The notes under the pieces: generated by a model
Databases searched by the model: none
Told to the model about the DNA's origin: nothing
What the model saw: the letters and a program-made list of their open reading frames with translations, nothing else
Assembly (NCBI RefSeq): GCF_010389155.1
Contig: NC_057763.1
Location: 9,672,649-9,736,648 of the forward strand
Direction: 5' to 3'
Source of the DNA: Erigeron canadensis
Lineage: Eukaryota > Streptophyta > Magnoliopsida > Asterales > Asteraceae
Length of the DNA stretch: 64,000 bases
Shown: positions 35,370 through 47,500 of the stretch, in pieces
Numbering within the stretch: the first letter of the stretch is position 1
Layout: each line of letters opens with the position of its first letter
Program-made: the position numbers and the translations under genes

Positions 35370-37950
35370 ATGGCTCCTAAACCATCTCCTAAAAATCTCC
35401 TTGCTGCAAACTATAATCCTATCGATAATGTCAAGAAGGCATCACATATATCTCTTTCTGCTGATGCCATCCACATAAATATGAATAACTGGATGGCAAA
35501 ACTCTCAACAAATCATACTGCCACTTCTATCATTGGAAGGTTGAACACATTCTTCTTAAGTAGCCCACTTTATGGTGCCCTAACTCTTAATCCGGGCAAA
35601 ATGTACCATGAATACCTATGTGAATTCTGGTATACTGTTGTGTACGTGGAGAGTGATGAATCCATCCACTACACTCTAAAGCAAGGCACCAAACACTTCA
35701 CCATTACCGTTGATTCCCTTAGAGATGCTCTGAGGATGAATTATTTTGATGAAAATGAGATGCCCATAGAGATTCCATCTGGAATCAATACCAGAGAGGT
35801 GTGCAGGCTGATGTGGCACACAGAGATAGTGGACAAAAATGGACAGTTGCTCAGGAAGGGCACTGTATATATGAGCAAGCTGACAGACTTTTGGAGGTAT
35901 TTCTTCACTCATCTGGTTGAGTGCTTGGGTGGCAGTTCTGGAGGTCTGGATCAGATTAACCAGACACAGCTCCAGATTGCTTATTGCCTATGGTATGGAT
36001 ACTGGGTGGACTTTCCCCAGATCTTTTTCAATGATCTAGTGGACAGACTAAGGGTCAAGAGCAGGAAGGCCTTCATTTCATATATTCGCTTTCTGTCCAT
36101 CATCTTCAGAAGGGCCCTGAAGAATGAGTACAATGTAAATACAACTCATATTTCGATGTATGAATACTTGAGGGACCTCAACCAGTTGACCTCATCTCCT
36201 ACTGAGGTCGACATCCCATCGGTGATGCTTTATCAGTTCAGGATTCAAGAAGATGCAATTGCATCATCACCGGATGAGGAGGTTGCTGGTGAGCCTCATA
36301 ATGTTGAGGAAATTACTGAGGAAGTTATTGCTGAAAGAGTACAACCTATTTCCCAGATTGCCCCAGATCTTCGGCAGCCTGGTGTGAATATTGTTGAAAT
36401 TCCACCTAACCCCACCAGGCCAAGAAATAAAACTAGACATCTGAGGAGAGACGGAGTTCCTGTGTCAGCCATTCCAGAATCTACTTATCAAGATTCTGGA
36501 GAAATAGGTCAGGAGACTGCCCCAGTAACCACTTCCCCAGTTCAAGTAGAAGGAAGTGGTGAACAAGAAAGAGGATCTGGATCACCTCTTGTCATTCAAG
36601 TGGCTACTGCTGAAAGTGGGGACATCATGGCTGCTAATGGGTCCCTGATTGTTGAAGAAGTTGAACGGGAACAAGTTAGGCAGGCTGGAGAAGAGAATCT
36701 GGAGCAGGTGGCTCAGATTGATCTGAATGTTGGGGTGGAGAATGTTCAAGTAGAGGACCAGACAGGTGGAACCGACCCAGATTGGGATATGGTTGATTCT
36801 TCACTGTCTGAGGACAATGACTTTGATGTTAACATGAGTTTTCTGGGAGAAGAAGTAATCGATCGCACCATCCACTCTATCTCCCAGTCAATTCTATCTG
36901 ATATGCCTCCTCCACCCCAGTAAATACACCAACACCCCTTCCAGAACAAACAACCACAACAATTCTTGAATCACCTTCACCTTCTGCTCCAGAAATTCCA
37001 CATTTTGAACCACTGGCAGTCACCCATCAAACTGAAGGTATCACAAGGGTGTTGCCAGTATCATCTATCACCAGAACTACCAATCCTTCCGGTGGTCTCT
37101 CCTCTTCTTTTTCAACCGAGGTCCAAGGCCTTTTTGATAAGGTGGCGGACCTGGAGAGATCACTTCAGGCGTCTTCTCAGGTTATTTCTGACTTCAAATT
37201 TGTCATTTCCAATAATCTCAAGTCAGAAATGAATGTTTTTGCTGGTAATGAGAAGATTGTCTTTGAGAAGCTGGATGAACTTGTCATGGCTACAAATAGA
37301 AATTCTGAATCAATACAAGTTGCAGTCCAGGGTATCAAGGAGGATGTGGTAAGAAGTGTCCAGACTGCCATTCAAACTGAAGTTGCTCAACCTCTGGCAA
37401 GTCTGGCTGGTGATGTTCAGAATCTAACCACAAGAATAAGCTCTCTGGAAAGCAGGCCCACTCTGAAGTTGTTAGGAAGTTCAGGGGAAACATGTTGAAA
37501 GAAATCACTGAGGAGGTGTCTGAAACTCTTCTTAGGAATCTCAGAGATGGGTTGTTGCCTGAAGTTATGAAGATGATTGACGCCCAATTGCCTCGCCACT
37601 TTCCTCAGGATCTTGAGATAATCAAAAAGGAAGTGATGCAGTTAAGGAAAACTGTAAACAACATACATAGCTCCAGTGTCTGGTTGAACATTTGACTCCT
37701 CTGACAGACATACACTGGACCAGGTGTGGAATCATCTTCAGTCTGGAGATGCTTCCAAGGGGGAAGGTTCTGGCTTTGGAACTGAGAAGATTGATCTGAA
37801 GAAAAAGATAGAGGTTTGGAAGAAGGTGATTGGTGAAGATGTCACTGGTACCGAAGCCAGTGGACATGTTGAGGAAGAGGCTGCTGCTGGTACTGATGCC
37901 AGTGAGCCAGTTTTTGAAGAGTTCCCAGATATCAGACCTAGGATTGTCTT
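35370..37950 (+). pseudogene. RT-S additional ORF (aORF), N-terminal and central parts
   Basis: The first frame, 35370-36923 (517 codons), is intact. Residues 1-270 form an aromatic-rich globular domain (YHEYLCEFWYTVVYV, HFTITVDSLRDAL, LTDFWRYFFTHLVECL, FFNDLVDRLRV), followed by acidic Glu/Val-rich low complexity. A -1 shift near 36910 leads to Pro/Thr-rich sequence, then a coiled coil (37120-37480; DLERSLQASSQV, LTTRISSLESR). Further shifts near 37485 and 37700 follow. Position and order match the RT-A aORF. No signal peptide or membrane helix is evident, so the env-like label often used for sirevirus ORF3 is not supported by what I see. Confidence 0.78.
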
Positions 37951-38530
37951 TCGGTTTTCAATCTATTATCAAAATGATAAAATGTAGTTGTTGCTCGGCT
38001 GATAGTAAGTTGCTCGCTTCATTCAAGGATGTCTCGTATGAAGGGAATCTCGAGTTGCAACCATGAGAAAAATTCCCTATGGACGTTGAGACCCTACCTG
38101 TATAAGCCCTGCCGTTCACACTTTACCTCGAAAGCGCACTGAACTAATAATAAATAGTATAGTGACAGCAATTGGATCTACCATAACAATTAATCTAACC
38201 CGGCTACTTAACTGCTTTTCATGTTCTTGATGAAAGAGGGCTTAACGGTTAGAAGCGGAATGATTGGACAAAGCTGAAGAGATAGCCTTCTTACTACTCT
38301 CGCTACTACAGTTACCTCCTAGAAAAAGAGACTTAGCTTGAATACGAACTCGAACGGACAAGATGAGAGTAGCTAGGTTTGATCAGGTTGCAGCTGTCGG
38401 GGTCTTAGATACTTTTCTTTCAGCCGTAGCTCCCCGCCTACGAACTCCGGCTTAGTATCTTCGGTTTCATCTTATAGGCTGACTTGCATCACTCTAATAG
38501 GATTCCTTGCTTTCTCTCTAAGCCCTTAGT
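37951..38530. other. Foreign insert in the RT-S aORF, mitochondrial-DNA-like
   Basis: About 0.55 kb that breaks the aORF and differs from its surroundings: higher GC, no frame, and a style typical of angiosperm mitochondrial intergenic DNA (GCCGTAGCTCCCCGCCTACG, CTAGAAAAAGAGACTTAGC). The homologous protein ends near EFPDIR (about 37940) and resumes near 38540 (KSLKSKKVV). Exact borders and any flanking duplication are unclear. Origin is inference from composition; I could not search. Confidence 0.5.
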
Positions 38531-39572
38531 CTTGCAAAAGACCACTACAACAATGAAAAGTCTAAAAAGCAAGAAAGTGGTATCTAGGGAACCAACAAAT
38601 GAGGCAGATGAGTATGTATCTGCTGATGAGGCCAAAGCAAAGAGACTGGAGCAAGAGTGCATCTTGATCGAAATCTTCAAGAAAAATTCAAAAGATGACT
38701 TAATTGCTCACCAGTTGGATATGGCCAAGCATTGGACTCTGGATTCTTACAACGCTGGTAGGTTGGGCGTACAAATTGAAGTATACAAGAAGATGAAGGA
38801 TTATCCCAGGCTGAAGAAATGTCTGGATGCCTTGGATGATGTCTATATTCGATCCATGTATGCTCAGGATGAACAAGTTTATGATCCCGAAATCTATGGG
38901 GTAAGCATACTGGATCTTATTGCTCAGAGAAGAGAGGAACTGAAAAATCTCCAGCAACAAGTAAGGAGTAATGCAATGGCTCTGGAGCATGAATATAGGA
39001 AGAAAGTTAAGGGTTTGCCCAAGGCACCAGTCAAGAAGTCCAAAGCTGCCAGGGATGCAGATCTCAGTACCTTCATTCCCTTGAACACAACTGAAAGAAT
39101 CAATAAAGAAAAACTTCAACAAGTGGCTGAACAGAGAAAAGTGTCAAGGGAAGTGGATGAAATGGTGAAAAGGGCTCAGACAAAGGAAAAGTATGAGCAT
39201 TTGTCACAATTTAGAGCTGATGTCCGACCAATAATGGGTGCTGAGATCCATCTGGCAGAAAATCATGATAACTTCTCTAAGTTCCATGTCAAACTCTTCA
39301 GAGAAGGGAACTTTACTGATGAAAGAAAGGACACCTCAATCAGGGCTTTTGGATGGTCAGAATTAAGGGAGATTGGGCTTTCATTCAGGGGTAAAGATGT
39401 CTCCCAGGATGTGAAATATTTTATGAAGAGGATTGGCAAGGAATGGATGAGGAAGAAGTTGATGGAGATGGAGCTGGGCTTAAGGACTTCTCTTACTTCG
39501 TCTTCATCTCCAGGTGTAAAGAGGAAGGCCACTGAAGAGCCATCTGGGCATGCTAGAAAGAAAAACGCCTAA
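38531..39572 (+). pseudogene. RT-S additional ORF, C-terminal part
   Basis: Open for about 345 codons to the TAA at 39570-39572. Charged, mostly helical protein: EADEYVSADEAKAKRLEQE, HWTLDSYNAGRLGVQIEVY, a Gln/Lys coiled stretch, then a compact region with FHVKLFREGNFTDERKD, IRAFGWSELREIGL and VKYFMKRIGKEWMRKK, and a basic tail (KRKATEEPSGHARKK) that could be a nuclear signal. The compact region parallels the aORF exon 2 of RT-A/B in position and general pattern. Its in-frame start codon upstream lies in the foreign insert and is not original. Confidence 0.75.
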
Positions 39573-39843
39573 CTCTAATATTGTACTTGTATTTATTTTT
39601 ATGTTGATAAAATTGTAACTTTCCTCCAGTTGATGTCTGTAAATATAGGTTGCAATTCCTATTTTTTTACAAGTACTTATCCAGATTAAGTCTAGAAATT
39701 AAAATGTACAAACTGGGAACACTGATGATCTATAAAGTGGCTCTCCAGATATTTAAATTAGACTTAGTCAAATTTCTCAAGGATTTTTCTAGCACAAACT
39801 TGTATAGATACAAGCTTAAAAATCCTTGCATGATTTCTAAAGA
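39573..39843 (+). other. RT-S 3' untranslated spacer
   Basis: AT-rich sequence between the aORF stop and the polypurine tract; no frame of note. Confidence 0.6.
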
Positions 39844-39856
39844 TATAGGGGGAATT
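39844..39856 (+). promoter_or_regulatory. RT-S polypurine tract
   Basis: ATAGGGGGAATT lies immediately before the 3' LTR start TGTTAGG. Confidence 0.85.
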
Positions 39857-40837
39857 TGTTAGGTTCAGATTTACTAGACTCACTCCAGACGTAACTACTG
39901 GAGCCCTCTGAAGATTTGTCCAGAAATTATGTGAAGACCAGTGAACCATTTACTTGTACAGAAATCTGGATTCCACCAGATTGGTTTACTGGACTTCACT
40001 CCAGTCAAGATCTTTCCACTGAAGAACATTCTCACTGAAGTCAAAGACTGAAGTCTGAAGAGAGAAGTCTGACAAATAGCGGAGCTCACTGAAAGACTTA
40101 CCAGATCTCCTAGTTGGAGTCCTTGTCAGTGTTCTAGACCTTACAATGCTGAACACTGATTACGAGGAATTGACTTTATGCCTTTACATGCCTTTAACCG
40201 GACAATCCATTTGTCCTTTGTTACAAGCCTTACACGCATGTAAAGGTGGTTGGTTAATTAGAAGACAAGTCACTGTCATGTGACTTTATTCTTGTACTTT
40301 AATCAATGTTTTTAAGGAATTAATGTAATTTCCTTAAATGCATGTAACCATATTTGTACGGCAAAAAGAATATTATATTTATTTTTTTTTCCTATAAATA
40401 CCAAGTCACTTCGTCGTCCAAAATATACTTTTGCAATTTGGTGCCTTTGCTCAAATACTCTCGATCTAAACAGTTATACTTCACAACTTTAAGTATTTCG
40501 ATCAAAGAGTTTATTTAGCAAAGATTAGATCACTTGTAATTCATAGGTTGTTTAGATACTTACTTTGTAATATTTTGTTCCACAACAACCTTGTATTTTA
40601 TTTAACATCAATAAATAAAATACACTTGAAAATTATATTGTGTCTCACCATTTACTTATTTGCTTATCTTTATATTGCTTAAGTACGTATTACGTTATAT
40701 ATATTCTTGCATTTATATTAATCGTAATACTAGTCCAATCTTGTGCTTACTTGACCTTTAATACTAGTCATCTCTAGTGATTACTTGATTTGTTATTCTA
40801 CACTTGTGGGTTAAACCATCGAGTGAGGGACTTTACA
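39857..40837 (+). repeat. RT-S 3' LTR
   Basis: 981 bp, ends TGTTAGGTTC and GGGACTTTACA, about 33 mismatches to the 5' LTR and no net length change. Flanked by TAAAC. Confidence 0.95.
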
Positions 40838-41042
40838 TAAACAATAAGAATTCTTTTATCATTAGTCAAATGATTACAATAACGAATCCGTTTACAATAC
40901 ATCTTAATGATTACGGATTACAATAAAAAAGACGACTCTTGATAATGAATTACATGGTGGACACGGGGCATAGATCTCTACCCCGATCCATGAATAGTTT
41001 CTGACTAGTCTAAAACCATTGAACTCAAACCCTAGACCTATA

Positions 41043-41086
<44 letters not shown>

Positions 41087-41390
41087 TGACACATAATACC
41101 AATGGGCTTGGGCTTAAAGTCGTATACTACATATCACGTATACTTTAATAATGTCTTATAGGCATTGTAGTATAGACATTATAGTATAGACAATGTAATA
41201 TAGATAACATCTCATACAACTAATGTCACGTATATATCAACCTCTTAAAGCATCTTATAGACATCATCTCATAGACATCATCACATAGAGCTTTGTAGTA
41301 TACCTTAACATCATATAGCCCATCTCATGAATTGCATTGCAACGGACAATAATAGGTGCACAGAAAATGCACCAACAGACTCCCCCTTTT
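40838..41390 (-). repeat. RT-D LTR, inner part (3' LTR of a minus-strand element)
   Basis: On the minus strand it starts TGTTGGTGCATTTTCTG at 41390 and is preceded by the purine tract AAAAGGGGGAGTC. It matches the RT-D LTR at 55592 (GTCCGT(C/T)GCAATGCAATT; CAGAAACTATTCAT, then a GGGGTAGAGATCTAT block). The TATA region is replaced by a (CA)n(TA)n microsatellite. It continues at 27710 on the other side of RT-S. Confidence 0.75.
41043..41087. repeat. (AC)n(AT)n microsatellite
   Basis: About nine AC then twelve to thirteen AT units. It lies where the RT-D LTR at 55789-55796 has its TATATATA box, so it may have grown from the promoter element. Confidence 0.9.
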
Positions 41391-42370
41391 CCGGTGCAAT
41401 CAATTCTGTTCAACTTCCGATATACATTAGTTATAGAAAAACTACATCAACAGACTCTCCCTTAACTAATGATACCGGGTCTGTTATGTTGAGACTTGAT
41501 CTTCTGCACTGCACTCTGATCTTCAAACTGCAAAATCCCTATATCTTTATGACAACTAACTAACCCAACACATCTCATCGTAGTTCTCCCCCTCAACAGT
41601 AACTCCGAATTAAACATTGCAATCTTCCACCCTTGGATCATTGCCTGAGAAATTAATAACGTATTGTCTAACCGGCATATATTATAGAAGTTGATTTTCC
41701 AACAATCAGCATCAAATCAATCAGCTCTCAAAAAGATAATAAACTCTACAACCTGAATCACAAAATGTAATATCATAAACCCTGTCGGAAACAGCAGTGT
41801 CTGACTCTCTCTTGTATCTTCACAAATCTACCAATCACCCAAAGTCTTTCCTATCAGATGTTCCCTTCTGTTATATAAACCGCCAAATTATATAAAGATC
41901 TTAATCTGGTAACCGATCCAGAAAAATTGTCTGATTATCATCTTTACATATTTGGAATATAAATAGGTTCAATTTTCAAATACCCAACAACAAGTAACTA
42001 GCTTCATTGCTTCAACACTTCGACAAAAGTTTCCATAACCGCTATGTATAGAAGATCATCTTGTTGAATATTGTCAATCATGAAAACACTATGATCTTTA
42101 TTTTTACTCGATTATTCTATACATTAAGCATACCATCATCTACAGTCAGATCTTGGTATGTCTCTCGAGTAACAAGGAGTTTTGCTTAGAAACAAAGTTT
42201 TTATCCCCCCTCTTTTCTCTGCAAAAACTCTAAATGATAGCCCATCATTATCTGTCTTCGGTTTCAGCTATCTCCCATTCATTACTTCAACATCTCCTTA
42301 ACGGGTCCAAAATAAGTAATAAGTTCATACAAACTTAAAATGACTTAGGCCAACATCCATTACTATAGTA
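41391..42370 (-). other. 3' non-coding part of the RT-D element
   Basis: Minus-strand sequence ahead of the RT-D LTR. The purine tract is at 41391-41405. A second, similar purine-tract-plus-TGTTGATG block lies near 41450-41465 and a third GAGGGGGAGAA near 41585-41595. No coding frame. It meets RT-B-family sequence at about 42371. Confidence 0.6.
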
Positions 42371-44035
42371 TTTGTTCAAAATATAGGCAAAAACCTCTAC
42401 AACTCATGAGCATGAAAGTTAAATGTGATATTGTTTATGCAAATAAAATGAATGTAAGCTAAGGGGCTAATGTGGTCTTTGAGATTCGGACAACTATGTC
42501 CTAAGGGTGTCTTTGTATACCTAGCCTACCTAAAGCTTCCAACTTGGGATAGGTTGTCAGAAAGTTCGCTACATGGATCTCATAGAAAATCACGGGTTCC
42601 TTATAAATAATGAAATGCAAAAGTAAATAAGTTAAATCACAAAGTAATTAAATTTTGTTATCATAAAAGTGTCTCATGATTTGTTTAAGGATGTTTTTGA
42701 ATATATATTGAATATTTGTTATCTTAGTGCTTGTATCGATTACAGAAGTATATCTGAATGTGGGTCACATAAGTTCGCAAACTATTCAATGGCATATTAG
42801 GCTACTCGGGTTACATGGTGACTGTCCTTGGCCAGGGTATGTCGAAAGTGTCATAACTCAAAGGAAACTGGAAGTACCGAGTGTTTAAGAGGACAAATAT
42901 ACCGGTAATCGTGGTTGAGTCACTATCAATAACTAATAATAAGAGAATTATTTCTCACTTGCAGACTTATGTAAATGCTAATCTAATCTAATCTGCAGAA
43001 ACTTAAGATTTCTTGTAAATAAATAAAGTAGTTTAGTTTTTATTTTAGCTATTTTTGTTTTTATTTTTATTTTTGTATTAATAAGTGTAAGTTTGTGTGT
43101 CAAACTAGTTCTTATTGCACGAGAGATTTGATAAGCATTAAAAGTTATAATTCTTAGTGAATTATATTAGTCTTGTTGCTTATGGTAAGTATGTTTAAAA
43201 GATGAATTTTCTAATTAATACATAAGTTGTTTAATTTAGAAAATGAAATGATTTTGAAAATTGAAAAGTCAAAATATTTTTGAAAGTGTTTCAAGTAAAT
43301 TTTTTAAATTTCAATTGTTTTTGGTTGATAAGTATGCTTGACAAAGATTGGACTTGCCTTAGATCTTGTAATGATTGCTAGGTTAAGATTTTGGTTGTTT
43401 TGCATATTTATGATATTTTTATTGTTTTTGATTCATTGATGAAGTTTGTAAAGTGTGTAGGTTACAGATAATAAACTCATTTTACAATGAAATTGGCATC
43501 AAAATTTCAGATTGTGATTGAAGGCAAAAAAATTTTTGCTTGCTTATGGAATTACATTGCGACGGACAATAAAAGGTGCCCAGATATTACAAGAACTGTG
43601 CTACAAGGATGGATTGCCTTGTATTTATTAATCTAAGACTTAGTGTGATAGGTTATAATCGTATTATCAAGATCACAACCATGTAATGTGATAGGTTGTT
43701 GATATGATATTTTGATGTATTGTAATGCATTATACATTAAATATGTTTTGATGTAAGTTTGCATTTGTTTAAAGTTAAACATCAATGAAGAAATGATTGA
43801 TTTTATGTCAAGATAATAATGTAAGATTTATTTGATACATTATTGTGATGACACGTTAGTACGGATGATCTATGATTGCATATTCGAGTAAATACAGGTT
43901 TTTAGTAACGAGTATCTACAGATTTATGTTTCTGGAATTTTTTGTTGTTTTCCTTAATAAGTTTTCTGGAAAAATGACAAAATTTGGCTAAGGAAAGCAA
44001 TTCGTATGAATTTAAAAAACTGAAAATTCGACTTC
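42371..44035 (+). other. RT-B spacer, homologous to RT-A 4505-6140
   Basis: No gene. Close match to RT-A in order and sequence (GGGGCTAATGTGGTCTTTGAG, ACTCGGGTTACATGGTGACTG). RT-B has no gag, pol or 5' LTR; it begins here, next to RT-D sequence. Confidence 0.75.
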
Positions 44036-44129
44036 GTTCGTGCTGACGTCAGCATGCCTCGCGCTGACGTCATCACGAAGCCCACGAACTAAGTGTTCGG
44101 CCCGGCCCACGAAGCTCCGAATATAAGTA
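44036..44129 (+). promoter_or_regulatory. RT-B internal LTR-like promoter
   Basis: Two TGACGTCA palindromes (44044-44051 and 44065-44072) inside GTGCTGACGTCAGCA-type arms, then CACGAAGCCCACG, then TATAAGTA at 44122-44129. Same layout as RT-A and RT-C. Confidence 0.55.
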
Positions 44130-44276
44130 TGGGTTTTAACTTTTCATTAATTACCTTTTAATTGAAAATTAACCCTAAATTATCACACGAACTTCGTCTC
44201 CTTCGTGCCACTATTCATCCGATTAACTTTTCGATCGATTTCATCCTCTTTTCGTGTTTGTTACTTAGATTTATTG

Positions 44277-44841
44277 GTACTTTCACGATCTATGATTGAT
44301 TATTGATGTTTTGACTATAAGAATTAACAATTTCATGTCGTTATAATGCCCAAATTTTGAATTCTCTTCGCGTGAACAGTAACTAGGACGAACCAAGAAT
44401 TTGTTCTTCAATTTTTGATGATTTGGACTTAAAATTGGATAAATTGATGTTTGTACACTTTAAATCTAACATAAGTTCATGTTAACATACTTAAAATCAA
44501 GATTAATTGAAGATACTATGTTTCGGTCACTATTCACACGAAGAACATCAAAAACACGAACCACTTCGTGTTCATCGAATTTGTTTCGATTTTTGATTTT
44601 CTGGGCATACACGATCCATAAACAAGTCCACGTTGATGATTTTATTTGATTAACTCATCGAATGGAGATGTTTATGCCTCGTGTTTCTGGGTTTTGTTTT
44701 GAAGCTCGTGCTGACGTCACATGAAGAGGTTTTGACCTCGTGATAACGTCATCACGAAGCAGACGAGACAAAAACCCTAATTTTCATTTTTAATTTCTAA
44801 CTTTTTCGTTTTCTTGTCGTTTTTTGTCTGTTTTTGTGCAG
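44277..44841 (+). other. Predicted leader intron of the RT-B aORF
   Basis: Donor TTG|GTACTTTC and acceptor TTTTTGTGCAG, equivalent to RT-A 6394-6971. A TGACGTCA palindrome lies at 44712-44719 within it. Confidence 0.45.
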
Positions 44842-44843
44842 GT

Positions 44844-47246
44844 ATTGAAGGACAAGGTAATAATGCTCGCGTGTTCGTCAAGGAGCACAATGCTGCACTC
44901 GATCTTAGCATTACACAGACGGGGTGCACACCAGAATTTCACGGTGTCCTACAGTTTCTTGCACGTTCTCGTGTACATTTTAAAGTGACAAAGAACCCTC
45001 CATTGGTGATAAGTCTCATTCGGGAGTTTTGGAACTCATCCCATTCAGTGCAAATGGGTGATCATGTGTACATTCGCACTACTGTTGGAGGACGTTCATT
45101 CTCGTCTCGGCTGGAGACTAACGGACGATATTAAACTTAGGTGATGTCGAGATAGAGCAAGGTCCGACTGATTTTTCAGAGGAATTTTGTGACGGTGCTC
45201 TACGTCGTTTGAGTTATACTGGTGCTATTTCTCACCCATACTTCAGGAATCATCTTCGTGGCAAATGGAAGTTGCTAGCTTACTATTTGTTGAGGTCTAT
45301 TAGTCATCGGAGTGCAGGCTATGACCAGATGAATATCCAAAACGCTTCTCAGATGGTTGCTTTGGAGCTGAACAAGTTGTACAGCTTTTCTCAGTACATT
45401 TTTGATAATTTAGAGAAGCAGTTGAGGTCATTTGGTACAGACAAGAAATTCTTTCTGTTTCCAAGATTTGTGATGATAATCAGTCATCACTTTACAGCTG
45501 AATTGCCATTTGACGGTCCTACGTTCAATTTAGGTCGTCTTACTTATAAGGCATTTGTCGAAAGTATAAAGCACTTGTCAGGTAGAAATGTTCCGGTACA
45601 TGTTGATAATCCACCTTTGTTTGGACATTTGATTAATCCTAACTATGTTGCCCCTAGACAAGGTTGGGAAGATAAAGAACCCGTTGCTGCTACTGCTGGT
45701 GATGAGCAAGCTCAAGATAATCCTCCATAAGAGCGAGTTGATTAGTTTGAGGGACTCAATGATGTTCCTTTGTGTGCTGGAAATCTGGAGCATGATCTAG
45801 ATATGGATGCTCTTATGTAGGATATTGATGATCCTACAAATCTTGTTCCACCAACTTCTGGAGTTTCTACTTCTACCTCTGCTCCAGTTGGTGAGAATGT
45901 TGGTCTTTTTGAGCTACCAGTTACTGTTAACTCAGAAGAAGAAGAAGAGGTTGAAAGATTACCGAAGCGAAGAAGAAGACAAGGAAAAGGAGTTGATGCT
46001 GTAGAGAGACTTCCAACTTCTCAGCGTTCACAGGCTGAAGTTGATAGAGAGTTTTCTGCTTATAATGAAGCCATGGAGAGGTCTCATGCACCGATTGTTG
46101 GTGATACTCCATTGGTTGCTGCTTTAAGAGCTTCAGTTGTTGAGATTCCTGTTTCGGTGTCTACTACTTCTGCTGATGTTGTTGTTGGGGAGAGAAGGTC
46201 GAGACCAAAGTTTATCATAAGAAGAAGTGGTTCTTGCGCACAAGTTGTCACTGAGGCTACAACTGTTACGATTCCTACTGCTCCGGAGTCTATAGTTCGT
46301 CAAGAGCCAGAGCCGACAGTTGTTGCTCCTAGGCCTTCGTCTACTCCTATTCAGGCGATAGTTCATGTTTCTACCATAATGGGACGTCTGTTGGCTCCTT
46401 TGCTTCTACATCACGTCCAGTTGCTCCTGTTCAAGTGCAGCTGAGTCGTTTATTTTCTGGGAAGAAGATGTTAGAGATGAGAGTTACAGCTTTGGAGAAG
46501 CAGCTAAAGCTCCAAGCTGACAAGCATCAAGAAGAGATGGACTTGATGACAACTCTTGTTCAGTCTCTTGGTTCTAAACTTGACCAATTCTTAGCTCAAG
46601 GGGGAGATAAAGGTGGTTGTAAGGATGATGAGCTTGCTAAGAAGACAAGAGATGATGATCATGAAGATCAAGATCCAGCTCAAGGTCCAAACCTAGGACA
46701 ACCAACAGATGGTGAGCCAGAGAATAGAAGTCAAGGTCAAGATGTTGCTAGTGATGCTATGAATACAGAGACTGCAGATATTCAAGGACTCAAGATAAAG
46801 ATAAAGTTGTGATGGCCGCTCTAGATGCAGATCCTGATGATCCAAATAATGATGATGAGGAAGATTCCAATTCAGGTAACTCCGATTCTAATTCTGATAG
46901 AATAGAAAGGGAGATTCAAGAAAAGATAATGAATGATCCTCATAATCATATAGAAAAAGAAAATGTTATCAAAGGAAAATCTACTCAGGATAGTGAGTCA
47001 ACTAAGACTGATACTACTACCAATGCCTCTACAGAGTCAGATTTGCACCTTTTAATTGTGCATAGACTAGAAAAGAGATTGGGTTATGATCCATAGGCTC
47101 ATATGAGAGCTAGAGCAGAGATTATGGATTATGATGTTTATTGATCCAGGATCACTTAGGGATCAAATGAAAGAACAGTCAGGGTTAACTCATACATCTT
47201 CAGAGTCAGAGTCAGATTCGGATTCAGATTCGGATTATGAACCTTA
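44844..47246 (+). pseudogene. RT-B aORF, exon 1
   Basis: Homologue of RT-A 6974-9418. The start codon reads ATT (44844-44846) instead of ATG. It has the aromatic-rich N-terminal domain, low-complexity middle and coiled coil (KMLEMRVTALEKQL). Lesions: one-base deletion near 45110, stops at 45728-45730, about 45743 and 45818-45820, a deletion of roughly 100 bp near 46400, loss of part of the acidic region near 46790, and TAG at 47094-47096. The final stop context ATGAACCTTAG is shared with RT-A and RT-C. Confidence 0.72.
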
Positions 47247-47500
47247 GTGCTAATGATTTTTGTTTTTGTAATAATTATAAGATAAATATGAATGTATTTG
47301 TTACATTATATTTATGATATAATGTTATTGTTGTAAGTTAAAATAGATAAAGATTATAAGATAAATATTAATGTAATTGTTGCATTATATTTATGATATA
47401 GTATTATTTATTTTAATTTCCTTTATGTATTTATACTATTATGTCTTGACTTATGAATTTATGTTCCTTATCTTTGTATATGTAATTGTTTGAATTGCAG
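46876..47500 (+). other. Predicted alternative intron of the RT-B aORF
   Basis: Donor TTCAG|GTAACTCC, acceptor TTTGAATTGCAG|AT; the junction keeps the frame into exon 2, as in RT-A. 625 bp. Confidence 0.5.

Larger units (their letters stand above)
27711..40837 (+). mobile_element. RT-S: near-complete Sirevirus-type Copia element, 13.1 kb
   Basis: Two 981-bp LTRs (27711-28691 and 39857-40837), a perfect target duplication TAAAC (27706-27710 and 40838-40842), a tRNA-Met primer site, gag, pol in Copia order (protease, integrase, RT, RNase H), a 1-kb spacer, a long additional ORF and a purine tract. Size, LTR length and the ORF behind pol fit the Sirevirus (SIRE/Maximus) lineage. The LTRs differ at about 33 of 981 positions by my hand count (about 3.4%). 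At a commonly used plant rate of 1.3e-8 per site per year this gives about 1.3 million years. All genes are disrupted. Confidence 0.95.

Noticed and set aside
37990..38480. Possible tRNA or rRNA gene in the GC-richer insert
   Set aside because: I could not find a cloverleaf with TTCGA-type T loop or any conserved rRNA block; treated as mitochondrial-like filler.
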